Assembly (NCBI GenBank): GCA_942492115.1
Contig: CALODL010000021.1
Coordinates: forward strand, 124,001 to 188,000
DNA length: 64,000 nucleotides
Reading direction: 5' to 3'
Source: CALODL01 sp942492115
GTDB lineage: Bacteria; Planctomycetota; Phycisphaerae; UBA1845; CAIVHJ01
The stretch's first letter is position 1, and every line of letters starts with the position of its first letter. Position numbers and translations under genes: made by a program. The notes under the pieces are model-generated. The model was given only the letters and a program-made list of their open reading frames with translations. It was not told where the DNA came from and made no database searches. Positions 35,782-46,158 of the stretch are shown here, in pieces.

Positions 35782-37980
35782 TCACGATTGTGCCAACGGG
35801 CTTCCTGCCATGAGCCGGTGCTTGAGGGCTGAGTAGCGTCGGGCTGCGATATTCTGGCTCACCGCGATCTGCACGGCGCGCGGCGCGCCCACCAGGACCA
35901 CCAGTTGCTTGCCACGGGTCACGCCGGTGTACAGGAGATTGCGCTGCAGCATGATGTAGTGTTGAGTGTGGACGGGCATGACAACGACCGGAAACTCACT
36001 GCCCTGGCTCTTGTGTACGGTCATCGCATATGCGGGCAACAAGGCATCGAAATCTCCAGCCTCGTAGCCCACCAGACGATTGTCGAAACGTACACCGATG
36101 GTCGGCTCGTCAGGATCGACGTCAACGATGGTTCCGAGGTCGCCATTGAAAACGTCTTTGTCGTAATCATTCTCAGTCTGCAGAACGCGGTCACCCACCC
36201 GGAAGCAAAAGCCGAAACGCTCCAATTCGGGCTTGTCTCGCGCGGGGGGGTTGAGCACAGCTTGCAGCGTTTGATTGAGGTTGCGCGACCCCAGAACGCC
36301 GCGGTGCATGGGCGTCAGGATCTGCACGTCGCGCAAGGGATCAAATCCAAATTTTTCCGGAATGCGCCGCGTCACGATCTCGACAATGACGTCCAGCGCG
36401 GCCTCTGGTTCCATCGCTTGTGCAAAGTAGAAATCCGATGACTCTGACGGGCTCCGCAGCTCAGGCACTTCACCGCTGTTGATTTGGTGTGCTGCGGTCA
36501 CGATGCGACTGCTGCCGGCCTGACGGTAGATTTCGGTCAACCGAACGGTCGGGATCCGCTCACTTGCGATGAGGTCACCCAGCACGGAACCGGGTCCCAC
36601 AGACGGTAACTGGTCGATATCCCCCACCAGGATCAGGGCTGCGTGTGGCGGCACGGCACGTACGACGTGACAGGCCAATGTCAGATCAAGCATGCTGACT
36701 TCGTCGATGAGCACGACATCCGCCTTCAACGGGCGCGATTCGTTGTAGCGAAAGCTGCCCGTTGCCGGATCGTACTCGAGCATACGATGAATAGTACGCG
36801 CATCGCACCCGGTGGCTTCGGTCAAACGCTTGGCCGCACGACCAGTCGGAGCGCACAGGGCACACTTGAGGTTCTTGGCTAGAAAAATCTTCAAGATGCT
36901 GTCGACAATGGTCGTCTTGCCCACACCCGGACCGCCTGTGATGATCATGACTTTCTCGGTACAGGCGAGAACGACGGCGCGGCGCTGGGCCTCGGCCAGC
37001 TCCAGCCCGACCCGGGCCTCGACCCAATCAAGCGCCTTGGGCGTGTCGATGGCAGGTAATGGATGGCGTCCCCCCAGCAACTCGAGCATTTTGCGGGCCA
37101 ATGACCACTCCGCGTGATAAAGGTGCGCGAGATAGATCCAGGACTCACCATCCACGCTGTCGCGCACAAGACGATCGCGGCGGACACCGTGCTCGACGGC
37201 GCTGCACACGATGCCTTCATCGACATCGAGCAGCACGCGCGCACGCTCGATCAATTCGTCCTCAGGGAAAGCACAATGCCCCTCGCGGCCCAGTTCCGAA
37301 AGGACGAACGCCACGCCTGCCCGCGCACGCAGATCGCTGTCGCGTTCGATACCGAGCCGATCCGCCAGCTCATCTGCAACCTGAAAACCAATCCCGCGAA
37401 TATCCTCGACCAGTTGGTACGGATTCTGCTTGATCCGTTGAACGGCCTCGTCACCGTAAGTCTTGTAAATCCTGGTCGCCCGCGCGATGCCGAGGCCGTG
37501 CTCCTGCAGGAACAACATGATGCCACGTATGGCCCGTTGCTGGTTCCAGCTCTTGAGGATGCGCTTGACCCGCTCGGCGCCGATGCCGTCAACTTCGCGC
37601 AAGCGCTGTGGATCGCGATCGATGATGTCAAAAACCTGCACGCCGAAGGCGTCAACCAGGCGGCCGGCCAACTGGGGACCAATGCCCTTGACCATGCCAG
37701 AGCCCAGGTACTTGCGAATACCCTCGGGCGAAGCCGGGTGGGCCGTACGAATCATCGTGGCCCGGAACTGCTCACCGAACTTGGGATCGTTGACCCACAT
37801 GCCATGGGCCTCGATGTACTCCCCGCTGGCGACCGAGGGAATCTCACCGACGACCGTGGCCAGATCACTCTGCTGGTCTACAGCGACGCGCAGGACACTG
37901 AACCCGTTGTCGGGGTTGTGGTAGGTGATTCGCTCAACGGTGCCGACCACGGTGGCAGATTGAGATTTGAGATCCTCCAT
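35782..37980 (-). CDS. recD2: RecD2-type ATP-dependent DNA helicase
   Basis: A 732-residue superfamily 1B helicase. The N-terminal OB-like region (VVGTVERITYHNPDNGFSVL) and helix-hairpin-helix part (VDGIGAERVKRI, DIRGIGFQVAD) are typical of RecD2, which lacks RecB/RecC partners. Walker A is GGPGVGKTT (about residue 350), motif II is VLIDEVSM, and the C-terminal part has AMTVHKSQGSEFPVVV and LLYTGVTRGKQLV. It unwinds DNA 5'-3' and helps in repair. Start: the ATG at 37980 begins homology to the family; the ribosome site is poor. Confidence 0.93.
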   Translation of the reverse strand: MEDLKSQSATVVGTVERITYHNPDNGFSVLRVAVDQQSDLATVVGEIPSVASGEYIEAHGMWVNDPKFGEQFRATMIRTAHPASPEGIRKYLGSGMVKGIGPQLAGRLVDAFGVQVFDIIDRDPQRLREVDGIGAERVKRILKSWNQQRAIRGIMLFLQEHGLGIARATRIYKTYGDEAVQRIKQNPYQLVEDIRGIGFQVADELADRLGIERDSDLRARAGVAFVLSELGREGHCAFPEDELIERARVLLDVDEGIVCSAVEHGVRRDRLVRDSVDGESWIYLAHLYHAEWSLARKMLELLGGRHPLPAIDTPKALDWVEARVGLELAEAQRRAVVLACTEKVMIITGGPGVGKTTIVDSILKIFLAKNLKCALCAPTGRAAKRLTEATGCDARTIHRMLEYDPATGSFRYNESRPLKADVVLIDEVSMLDLTLACHVVRAVPPHAALILVGDIDQLPSVGPGSVLGDLIASERIPTVRLTEIYRQAGSSRIVTAAHQINSGEVPELRSPSESSDFYFAQAMEPEAALDVIVEIVTRRIPEKFGFDPLRDVQILTPMHRGVLGSRNLNQTLQAVLNPPARDKPELERFGFCFRVGDRVLQTENDYDKDVFNGDLGTIVDVDPDEPTIGVRFDNRLVGYEAGDFDALLPAYAMTVHKSQGSEFPVVVMPVHTQHYIMLQRNLLYTGVTRGKQLVVLVGAPRAVQIAVSQNIAARRYSALKHRLMAGSPLAQS

Positions 37981-38254
37981 GCGGGGCCATGCTACGGCCC
38001 CGATGGCTCGCTGGGCAACCCTCCCGGCGGACGATCTCCGGAATAAAAAGCTGCGGGCGGCGCGCTCCACATCTACCTCCAATTAAACACCTTACAACTA
38101 CCGCCGCGGTTCCGGTCATGAGAATTCACAAATGCGATTCGGCCTGGTTGGACCCGTGGATTAAGATAGTTGGCGCCATCTTGGACTGAACGTCTTGTGG
38201 CGCATTCGACTCTGCCGCCTGGGGGGGTGGCATTCCTGGGGAGAGGCCAATTCC
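37981..38254. other. Divergent intergenic region, no gene seen
   Basis: The 274 bases between RecD2 (minus) and the giant lipoprotein (plus). GGGGAGAGG at 38238-38246 serves the plus gene. No promoter was identified with confidence. Confidence 0.4.
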
Positions 38255-41200
38255 GTGAATAAGCAACGATCATTGATTGCGTTGGTTGCGCTGATCAGCA
38301 CGGTCGGACTGTGGCCGATTGGCTGCACCGACCTTCCCATGGACGACACCATGGATCCACCGCCCCCCGGTCAGATGACGCCGGAGGATGGCGCCGGTTG
38401 TACGCCCAGCTCATGCGACGACGGCAACCCGTGCAATGGCCTGGAGACCTGCGTGGATGACCGTTGCACACCCGGGAGCCCCATCGACTGCTCGGACGAT
38501 GATGAGTGCACCCGAGACCGCTGCATGCCTGATGGCGGTTGTGTACACGAGCCGCTGAGCAACAGGTTGTGTGACGACAACAATGCCTGCACCATCAATG
38601 ATGCTTGTGCAGACGGTGTGTGTGTTGGCGGTCCGCGCAATTGTGACGACGACAACCCCTGCACATCCGAGGCTTGTGATGCGACGGTTGGATGCGTGTA
38701 TACGACCACGACCTCGGATTGCGACGACGGTGATGCGTGCACTTCGGATGACACCTGCACCAATGGAACCTGCGCGGGTACGGTGCTCGACGATTGCTCT
38801 ACGTGCGTCATCGACTCCGACTGCCCGGACATGGACACCTGCACAATCGAACGCTGTGTCGCCGGGCGCTGCCAGGAACTCGAACCGGTCGACTGCAACG
38901 ACGACGATCCCTGCACGATCGATCGCTGCTTCATCACCACGGGTTGCACGAACGACAGCATCCCGGGTTGCGAACAACCGATTCACCCGTTCATTCCTCC
39001 AGTCATCCAATGCACGACCGACGACGATTGTGCTGACGATTCAATGTGCACGGTCGATGCATGCTTCCAAGGACAGTGCCTGCATACCCCAACCGACTGC
39101 ACCGACGGCAATGAATGCACCGTGGAAAGTTGCAACCCTAACGAAGGGTGCATCATTGTCGATCTGTCGCTGAACTGTGACGATGGCGACGTGTGCACCG
39201 CAGACTCGTGTGCCCCATCGATCGGCTGTGTTTTCGAGCCAATCGAAGGGTGCAGCGACTGCAGCGGCTGCGACGACGACAACGCCTGCACCACGGATGA
39301 CTGCACGGATGATGGCGCATGCATCTACACGTTCAACGACAACCCGTGCGACGATGGTGATGCGTGCACGACGAATGATTTCTGCGTCGACGGCACGTGC
39401 ACGGGCACAACCGCGGTCGAGTGCGACGACGACAATCCGTGTACTGACGATAGCTGCGACGCCGACAGCGGATGCATGCATACCAACAACACGGAGGCCT
39501 GCGACGACGGCAATGCCTGTACTGTCGACGACACCTGCGCAAGTGGCACTTGCCAGGGCAGTGGTCCATTCGACTGCGACGACGGCAATCCGTGTACTGA
39601 TGATACGTGCGATCCCGGGCAGGGTTGCCAGTACGCAGACAACGACGTCACCTGTGACGATGGCGATGCCTGCACGACGGACGACGTCTGTGTGGCCGGC
39701 ACGTGCACCGGCACGATCCCGATCGATTGCGACGACAACAATCCCTGCACCGACGATGGCTGCGACGCCGCACAGGGCTGCGTACACACCAACAACACCG
39801 CAGACTGCGACGATGGCGACGACTGCACCGTCGACGACGCCTGCACACAGGGCGCCTGCCAGGGCACTAGTGCGCGCGATTGCGACGACGGTAATCCGTG
39901 CACGAACGATACGTGCGACCCCGCGGAAGGCTGCCAGTACACAGACAACGATGCCACCTGCGACGACGGCGATGCGTGCACAACGGACGACGTCTGTGTG
40001 GCCGGCACGTGCACCGGCACGACCCCGGTCGACTGCAATGACGGCAACGCGTGCACCGACGACACCTGCATTCCAGCCACCGGTTGCGACCACGTGAACA
40101 ACACTGCCGCATGCGACGACGGCGATGCATGTTCCATCGACGACCGGTGTGTTGATGGCGCATGCGTGGGCGACGTCACGCGTGACTGCGATGACGGCAA
40201 CCCCTGCACGGATGACACCTGCGACCCAGTCCATGGATGCATGTACACGCCCAATGACGCCACATGCGACGACGGTGATGCGTGCACGACGGACGACCTC
40301 TGCGTGGCCGGCACGTGCACCGGCACGACCCCGGTCGACTGCAATGACGGCAACGCGTGCACCGACGACACCTGCATTCCAGCCACCGGCTGCGACCACG
40401 TGAACAACACTGCCGCGTGCGACGACGGCGATGCGTGTTCCATCGACGACCGGTGTGTTGATGGCGCATGCATGGGCGACGTCACGCGTGACTGCGATGA
40501 CGGCAATCCCTGCACGGATGACACCTGCGACCCGGTCCACGGATGCATGCACACGAACAATGACGCCACATGCGACGACGGCGATCCCTGTACCACAGAA
40601 GATCACTGCGACGCCGGAGTGTGCGTCAGCGTAACTGCACTTGATTGCAACGATGACAACCCGTGCACGACGGACACGTGCAACCCCGCCTCCGGCTGCA
40701 CATCGGTATTCAATGACGACACCTGCGACGATGGCAACGCATGCACGACGCATGACACGTGCACCGACGGAACCTGTCTCGGCACCGGGAACCTGGACTG
40801 CGACGACGGCAACCCATGCACGGACGATACGTGCGACCCAACAGGTGGCTGCCAGCACGAGAACAACACGGCAACATGTGACGATGGTAACGCATGCACG
40901 CCAGTGTCCACGTGCACCGACGGCGTGTGCATGGGCAGCGGATCGCAATCTTGTGATGACGACAACCCCTGTACTGACGACACCTGCACGCCACAGAGCG
41001 GATGTGTCCATACGGCCAACACAGCACGATGTGACGACGGCAATGCATGCACTGCCGACGACACGTGTACCGACGGAATGTGCACAAGCACATCCTCTCT
41101 CGACTGTGACGACGACAACCGCTGCACAGAGGACGCCTGCGACCCGATGACGGGCTGTGCGCACACTCCCAATTCGGCCACCTGCGACGATGGTAACGCA

Positions 41201-44200
41201 TGCACGAACAATGATCGGTGCACGGACGGTGCGTGCGTCGGCGAATCCGAATTCGATTGCGACGACGGCAACCCGTGCACGGATGACCTGTGTGACCCGA
41301 GTTCAGGGTGCTTGCACGTGGCCAACACCAGCACGTGTGACGACGGCGATGCCTGCACGGAGTTCGACACGTGCTCAGAGGGCACGTGTGCGGGCACAAC
41401 AGTGATTTGCGACGATGCCAATCCGTGTACGACGGACACTTGTGCAACCACGACAGGATGCGTGTTCACCCACAACGATCTGCCTTGTGACGACAACAAC
41501 GCCTGCACGGTCCTGGATGGTTGCGTGGACGGCGTCTGCCTGGGCGGTGGCGATTTGCCGTGTGATGATGGCAACCCCTGCACGACAGACGGTTGCGACC
41601 CAGAAACAGGCTGTACGTTCACACCCAACAGTGACCCTTGCGACGACAGTAATGCCTGCACGAGTGATGACACGTGTCTCGATGGCGTATGCACGAGCGG
41701 ACCGTCTCGATCATGCGATGACGACAATATGTGTACGGATGACAGTTGTGACCCCATCGACGGCTGCGTGCATGAGCCCAATACGGCCTCGTGTGATGAT
41801 GGGAATGTATGCACGACCCAGGACACGTGTTCACTGGGGACCTGCATCGGCACCGAACCGCTTACATGCGACGACGGCAACGCATGCACCACCGACACAT
41901 GTGATCCGATCAACGGCTGCGTCCACTCCAACACTGACGACGGCACGCCATGCAACGATAACGATTTGTGTACTTCCGAGGATGTGTGCTCAGCGGGATC
42001 CTGCAGTGGCCGTCCAATCGATTGCGCACACCTTGATAGTGCATGCCTGGTGGGCACATGCAACCCGGGCACGGGTGACTGTGACGCCCAGCCACGCGAC
42101 GATGGCACGCAGTGTGACGATGGCGACGCATGCACCTCTGCAGACCGTTGCGTGGATGGCGCATGTGTTGGCGACATGCTCAGTTGCACAGACCTCGATG
42201 GCGCGTGCGTCGTTGGCACGTGCAACCCCAATAACGGAACCTGCGAGACTCTGCCGCTCGAAGACGGGACTCTGTGCGACGACGGCGACACCTGCACGAC
42301 TGCCGACCACTGCGCCAGTGGCTCATGCGTTGGAGCCGTTGTGGATTGCACGCATCTCGACGAATCCTGCGTGGTCGGCACGTGTAACCCGGCCGACGGG
42401 ACGTGCGGCACGCAACCTCGTGACGACGGTACACCGTGTAGCGACAACGATGCGTGCACGACGACTGACCGGTGCAGCGGCGGCCGGTGTTCGGGCGACC
42501 GGACCGATTGCTCCGACCTCGACGACGACTGTCACATAGGCGTGTGCAGCACCGTCGATGGTACCTGTGCTGCACAACCGCGCGACGATGGTACCGTGTG
42601 CGATGACGGCGACAACTGCACGACCGCCGACCTGTGCGTGGATGGCATGTGTCAAGGCAATGCGATTGACTGCACGCACCTGGACACGGCCTGCCAGACG
42701 GGCGTATGCCATGCCGCAGACGGCACCTGTGGTACCGAGCCCCGTTCAGACGGCACGCCTTGCGACGACGGTGACGCCTGCACGGTCACCGACGTGTGTG
42801 CTATGGGTGCGTGCACCGGCACAACGGTTGACTGTTCATTTTTGGACGACACGTGTGTTTTGGGTGTGTGTAACCCCGACGACGGATCCTGTGAGATGAT
42901 ACCTCGCGCCGACGGCACACCGTGTGACGATGGCGCCGCCTGCTCTGCCGCAGACGTGTGCCTGAGCGGACTCTGCAGTGGCGAGGCCGTCGACTGTTCT
43001 CACCTCGACAGCGGCTGTCTCGTCGGGGCCTGCAATCCGGACGATGGAACATGCACCGCTCAACCACGCAGTGACGACACACCATGTGACGATGGTAGCC
43101 TGTGCACGACGTCTGACCGGTGCGTATCCGGAGTGTGCGCGGGTGATGCGGTGGACTGTTCCAACCTGGACGAAGCGTGCCGTATTGGCGCATGCGACCC
43201 GGCTGACGGAACCTGTACGACACTGCCACGCGCCGAGAATGCTCCGTGCGACGATGCTGATGCCTGCACGATGAATGATCGGTGCACGACCGGACAGTGT
43301 GGTGGCGATGCGGTCGATTGCACGCACCTCGACACCGAGTGCCTCACGGGCGCCTGCGACCCGGGGGACGGCACGTGTACTGCACAACCGGACGCAGACG
43401 GCACGTCGTGCGACGATGACCTCTATTGCAACGGCGTCGACACCTGCCTTGCAGGTACCTGCACACGAGCGGATGCACCATGCGCCGATGACAATCCCAA
43501 TGTCGTGTGCAACGAAGAGCTCGATTTGTGCGAGAACACGTGTCCGTTCGACTGTAACGGCAATCAACTGGTTGACACGAACGATTTCACATTACTGCAA
43601 GGATGTTTCGGACTGGAAGTCATGCCCGGCGAGGTGTGCGCGTGTGCCGATTACAACGATGATGGCATCGTCGACGCAATCGACGTGGCGTTATTCAATG
43701 AGTGCCTCGGTATGGAATGTCCGTGCCCGGATGGTGGCCCGGAGCCAGCTGTCGCGACCACCGTCGACATCCGCATCGTCATGCGCAGCCATCCCAGCGC
43801 GTTGACCAGCAGCAAGGCGCTACCCAGTTCACTGCGCGCACTCGAGATAGATCAAACAGTCGTCGCCGAAGTGTGGGTCGCGGCAACGGGCGGACACCTG
43901 GCATGCGCCGCTGCTGATATCCATATCTCGCGGGCCTGGCGCGTGGGCCGCGTCGACGACAGCGCTGCGTTCCCTTTGTTGAGCCGGATCATTGATCAAG
44001 GCAAGAGCGCCGCGTGGACGATCAACGGGTGCATCGACCCACACGACCCGCCCAACGGAGGCTGGCTACTTCTGGGTTCTCTGACGTTGCATGCTGAACA
44101 AAGTGGCCGCGCCAGCGTCTATGCCCGTCCGTCGAGCGTGCCCGCCTGGATGCCGGCCATCATTGGATTCGATGGCCGGCCGAGCGTCGATCATGGCACG

Positions 44201-44224
44201 GCCAGCGTCGTCATCCACGACTGA
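38255..44224 (+). CDS. Giant Cys-rich repeat lipoprotein with dockerin-like end
   Basis: A 1989-residue protein. A GTG start follows GGAGAGG. The lipoprotein signal (NKQRSLIALVALIS, then GLWPIGC) anchors it in a membrane. From about residue 45 to 1745 it is a chain of CxDGxxCTxDxC modules with short linkers, many Cys and Asp, of the same type as in the protease at 5016-10472 but more diverse. One 306-base unit is tandemly duplicated. After that come two dockerin-like EF-hand loops (CNGNQLVDTNDFTLL and DYNDDGIVDAIDVALF) and a C-terminal beta domain of about 160 residues. Expected to be an extended, calcium-stiffened fibre on the cell surface. No enzyme motif. Confidence 0.8.
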   Translation: MNKQRSLIALVALISTVGLWPIGCTDLPMDDTMDPPPPGQMTPEDGAGCTPSSCDDGNPCNGLETCVDDRCTPGSPIDCSDDDECTRDRCMPDGGCVHEPLSNRLCDDNNACTINDACADGVCVGGPRNCDDDNPCTSEACDATVGCVYTTTTSDCDDGDACTSDDTCTNGTCAGTVLDDCSTCVIDSDCPDMDTCTIERCVAGRCQELEPVDCNDDDPCTIDRCFITTGCTNDSIPGCEQPIHPFIPPVIQCTTDDDCADDSMCTVDACFQGQCLHTPTDCTDGNECTVESCNPNEGCIIVDLSLNCDDGDVCTADSCAPSIGCVFEPIEGCSDCSGCDDDNACTTDDCTDDGACIYTFNDNPCDDGDACTTNDFCVDGTCTGTTAVECDDDNPCTDDSCDADSGCMHTNNTEACDDGNACTVDDTCASGTCQGSGPFDCDDGNPCTDDTCDPGQGCQYADNDVTCDDGDACTTDDVCVAGTCTGTIPIDCDDNNPCTDDGCDAAQGCVHTNNTADCDDGDDCTVDDACTQGACQGTSARDCDDGNPCTNDTCDPAEGCQYTDNDATCDDGDACTTDDVCVAGTCTGTTPVDCNDGNACTDDTCIPATGCDHVNNTAACDDGDACSIDDRCVDGACVGDVTRDCDDGNPCTDDTCDPVHGCMYTPNDATCDDGDACTTDDLCVAGTCTGTTPVDCNDGNACTDDTCIPATGCDHVNNTAACDDGDACSIDDRCVDGACMGDVTRDCDDGNPCTDDTCDPVHGCMHTNNDATCDDGDPCTTEDHCDAGVCVSVTALDCNDDNPCTTDTCNPASGCTSVFNDDTCDDGNACTTHDTCTDGTCLGTGNLDCDDGNPCTDDTCDPTGGCQHENNTATCDDGNACTPVSTCTDGVCMGSGSQSCDDDNPCTDDTCTPQSGCVHTANTARCDDGNACTADDTCTDGMCTSTSSLDCDDDNRCTEDACDPMTGCAHTPNSATCDDGNACTNNDRCTDGACVGESEFDCDDGNPCTDDLCDPSSGCLHVANTSTCDDGDACTEFDTCSEGTCAGTTVICDDANPCTTDTCATTTGCVFTHNDLPCDDNNACTVLDGCVDGVCLGGGDLPCDDGNPCTTDGCDPETGCTFTPNSDPCDDSNACTSDDTCLDGVCTSGPSRSCDDDNMCTDDSCDPIDGCVHEPNTASCDDGNVCTTQDTCSLGTCIGTEPLTCDDGNACTTDTCDPINGCVHSNTDDGTPCNDNDLCTSEDVCSAGSCSGRPIDCAHLDSACLVGTCNPGTGDCDAQPRDDGTQCDDGDACTSADRCVDGACVGDMLSCTDLDGACVVGTCNPNNGTCETLPLEDGTLCDDGDTCTTADHCASGSCVGAVVDCTHLDESCVVGTCNPADGTCGTQPRDDGTPCSDNDACTTTDRCSGGRCSGDRTDCSDLDDDCHIGVCSTVDGTCAAQPRDDGTVCDDGDNCTTADLCVDGMCQGNAIDCTHLDTACQTGVCHAADGTCGTEPRSDGTPCDDGDACTVTDVCAMGACTGTTVDCSFLDDTCVLGVCNPDDGSCEMIPRADGTPCDDGAACSAADVCLSGLCSGEAVDCSHLDSGCLVGACNPDDGTCTAQPRSDDTPCDDGSLCTTSDRCVSGVCAGDAVDCSNLDEACRIGACDPADGTCTTLPRAENAPCDDADACTMNDRCTTGQCGGDAVDCTHLDTECLTGACDPGDGTCTAQPDADGTSCDDDLYCNGVDTCLAGTCTRADAPCADDNPNVVCNEELDLCENTCPFDCNGNQLVDTNDFTLLQGCFGLEVMPGEVCACADYNDDGIVDAIDVALFNECLGMECPCPDGGPEPAVATTVDIRIVMRSHPSALTSSKALPSSLRALEIDQTVVAEVWVAATGGHLACAAADIHISRAWRVGRVDDSAAFPLLSRIIDQGKSAAWTINGCIDPHDPPNGGWLLLGSLTLHAEQSGRASVYARPSSVPAWMPAIIGFDGRPSVDHGTASVVIHD
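39950..40561 (+). repeat. Tandem 306-base repeat (2 copies) in the giant lipoprotein
   Basis: Two nearly identical 102-codon units (39950-40255 and 40256-40561). The block encodes VCVAGTCTGTTPVDC..., CIPATGCDHVNNTAAC and CDPVHGC. Only a few codons differ, so the copying is recent. Confidence 0.85.
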
Positions 44225-44365
44225 TCAGCTCATGGAGCGTTCGCCAGAATCTGGCCCGTCCAACAAATCCGTCCGCGGCTCCGGCCGGCTGCGGATGTCA
44301 TGGCTGGCGTGAGCCCGCCCTGCCATGATCACCTCGTCAACCGCGTGCGAACGGTGTTGCCCGGT

Positions 44366-45070
44366 CTAGGATATTTCGTCACAGGGATCGACCGGCGAAG
44401 ATTCACTGCCGCCATCACGGACGGTCGTCCACGCGTCGCAGAAATCGAGCATCACGTCGAAGAACTCCCGAACGATTCCCTCGATCATCCCATTGAGTGC
44501 GGCCGGGATACCCGCATCCGCGGCATTCTGCTGGGCGAGGGTGATGACCCCATCCATGGCCATGTCGGAATTGGACTCGAAGACCTCACAGAACTCATCG
44601 ACTCCAGCGACCTGCCGCTCGCACGGACTGCGCTTTTCGTTCTGCAGAACAACCCGTTCGAGACCAAAAAGAGCCAGACCGTCGTCGACCCTGAGCTCGA
44701 ACATCTGCGTTCCCTGGAATGGAACACTCACGGACAACACAGCACGGCCCGAGTCCAGATCGATATCCAGTTCATTCTGGCCGGATACGATGGTCGTTGG
44801 CACGGGAACGCCGGAAGCCATGGCAATCTCGGTGTCGAATTCGATCGAGCGCTTGCCATTGTCGATCTCCACGCGAGACAGCGCCTGCCGATCTGCATCG
44901 ATCGTCAGCTCGAAATCACTACCTTCGTGCGCGATGGAAGCCCCATCGAGAGTCGCTTCGTCATCCCCTGCGGCAAAACTGGTTGGCTGGGGCGGGTTGC
45001 ACCCAACGATGATGCCAGCAACCAGGCAGGACAGAATGGTCACACTGCAGTGGGTACGCGAACGAAGCAT
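44366..45070 (-). CDS. Lipoprotein, paralogue of the gene at 45374
   Basis: A 234-residue lipoprotein with a signal ending IIVGC (Cys24). The middle is beta-like (VEIDNGKRSIEFDTE, VSVPFQGTQMFELRV); the end has a Cys-containing helical block (CERQVAGVDEFCEVFE, FFDVMLDFCDAW). The same order and Cys spacing occur in the divergent gene at 45374-46081. Start: ATG at 45070 with GGGGGAG; upstream in-frame sequence lacks signal character. Function unknown; probably an envelope protein. Confidence 0.65.
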   Translation of the reverse strand: MLRSRTHCSVTILSCLVAGIIVGCNPPQPTSFAAGDDEATLDGASIAHEGSDFELTIDADRQALSRVEIDNGKRSIEFDTEIAMASGVPVPTTIVSGQNELDIDLDSGRAVLSVSVPFQGTQMFELRVDDGLALFGLERVVLQNEKRSPCERQVAGVDEFCEVFESNSDMAMDGVITLAQQNAADAGIPAALNGMIEGIVREFFDVMLDFCDAWTTVRDGGSESSPVDPCDEIS

Positions 45071-45373
45071 GATATGGTCTCCCCCAGATCGTGAAAGGAC
45101 ATGTAACGGATCGAGTATACAAAACGACCGGGTTTCACCAAGGGCCTGCCCGTTTATCGGCGGGGCCCAGCTGCCTGAGGGTGCTGCGGTTACCGGCCCC
45201 TCGCGGGCCCGATTGCCACACACCTTACTTCTCTTGCCGTGCATCGACTTAGACTCACTCATGCGGTTCTCTGAGCGAACCGCCGCGCGTGGCTTAAGTC
45301 AACCAGCCAGCTTGCCCGACAATTGGTGGGAACTAGAATGATGGTGCGACGCCCACCCCCCGGGAGAACAACC
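45071..45373. other. Divergent intergenic region between paralogous lipoproteins
   Basis: About 300 bases that must carry the promoters of both lipoprotein genes. I see no clear -10/-35 pair and no reading frame with a ribosome site. Confidence 0.4.
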
Positions 45374-46081
45374 ATGCGTATGACCTTCGTAATTGCCATT
45401 GCCCTGTCCACACTCGCACTCCACGGCTGCGGCGGTGCTGCGGACGAGCCAGCCGGTTCATCTTTTGCTGCAGCGGCGCCGCAAAACCCACTGGACGGTG
45501 CGGTCATCAGAACCGCCGGCAACGAGGCCGAGTGGATGGTCGAGGACGGCGCACTCAAGACGGTCGTAGTCAGTGGTCGCGAAAACGGCACCATCGAATT
45601 CGGAGAGCCGGCCAACAGCGTAGTCGTACCGCGCGAGGTCAGCACCGATGGAGGGGACAGTGTCTTCAGCATCGACCGCCAGGCCGACGAAGTCACGATT
45701 CAGACCACTGCCCCATTCGGTCTCGGCCCCGTTGAATTCACTGGACCATTGCCCAGCGAACTGGCCGTTACCCGCGACCTCTTCCTGCCCAACGCCCGCG
45801 TCAGCCAGGGGGTGGCCACCCTCGATGAAGTGTCCTGTGACGAAATCGTCAGCTCTGTCGATGCGTTCTGTGAGAACTACCTGAGCCAGGGCAACGCCGC
45901 CCAGCAGGAGATTGCCGATTTCGCGATCAACCTGGCCGAACGGGAACTGGGCAACAGTCTGGCCAACGGCTTTGTCAGCCAGACCATCTCAGAATACTTC
46001 GATGTCCTCGATGTCTTCTGTGACGGCTTTGAGCAGGTCACGACGGTCGACGCCATCGACATGTGTCAAAGCGTGCGCTGA
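45374..46081 (+). CDS. Lipoprotein, paralogue of the gene at 44366
   Basis: A 235-residue lipoprotein (lipobox LALHGC). It has a central beta-like part (MVEDGALKTVVVSGRENG, GFGLGPVEFTG-like) and a helical tail with CDEIVSSVDAFCENY and EYFDVLDVFCDGFEQV, matching the divergent gene in Cys and Phe positions. GGGAG lies before the ATG pair at 45374. Function unknown. Confidence 0.65.
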   Translation: MRMTFVIAIALSTLALHGCGGAADEPAGSSFAAAAPQNPLDGAVIRTAGNEAEWMVEDGALKTVVVSGRENGTIEFGEPANSVVVPREVSTDGGDSVFSIDRQADEVTIQTTAPFGLGPVEFTGPLPSELAVTRDLFLPNARVSQGVATLDEVSCDEIVSSVDAFCENYLSQGNAAQQEIADFAINLAERELGNSLANGFVSQTISEYFDVLDVFCDGFEQVTTVDAIDMCQSVR

Positions 46082-46158
46082 GGCTCGAGACTTACTCCGG
46101 AAGACTGAATTCCCCCAAGCTGACTTCAGGCTCCTGTTCCCGTTACAATACGCGGCTC

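Noticed and set aside
39041..41164. Long minus-strand frames over the giant lipoprotein gene
   Set aside because: Shadow of the Cys/Asp-rich codon repeats; composition is low-complexity and no ribosome site.
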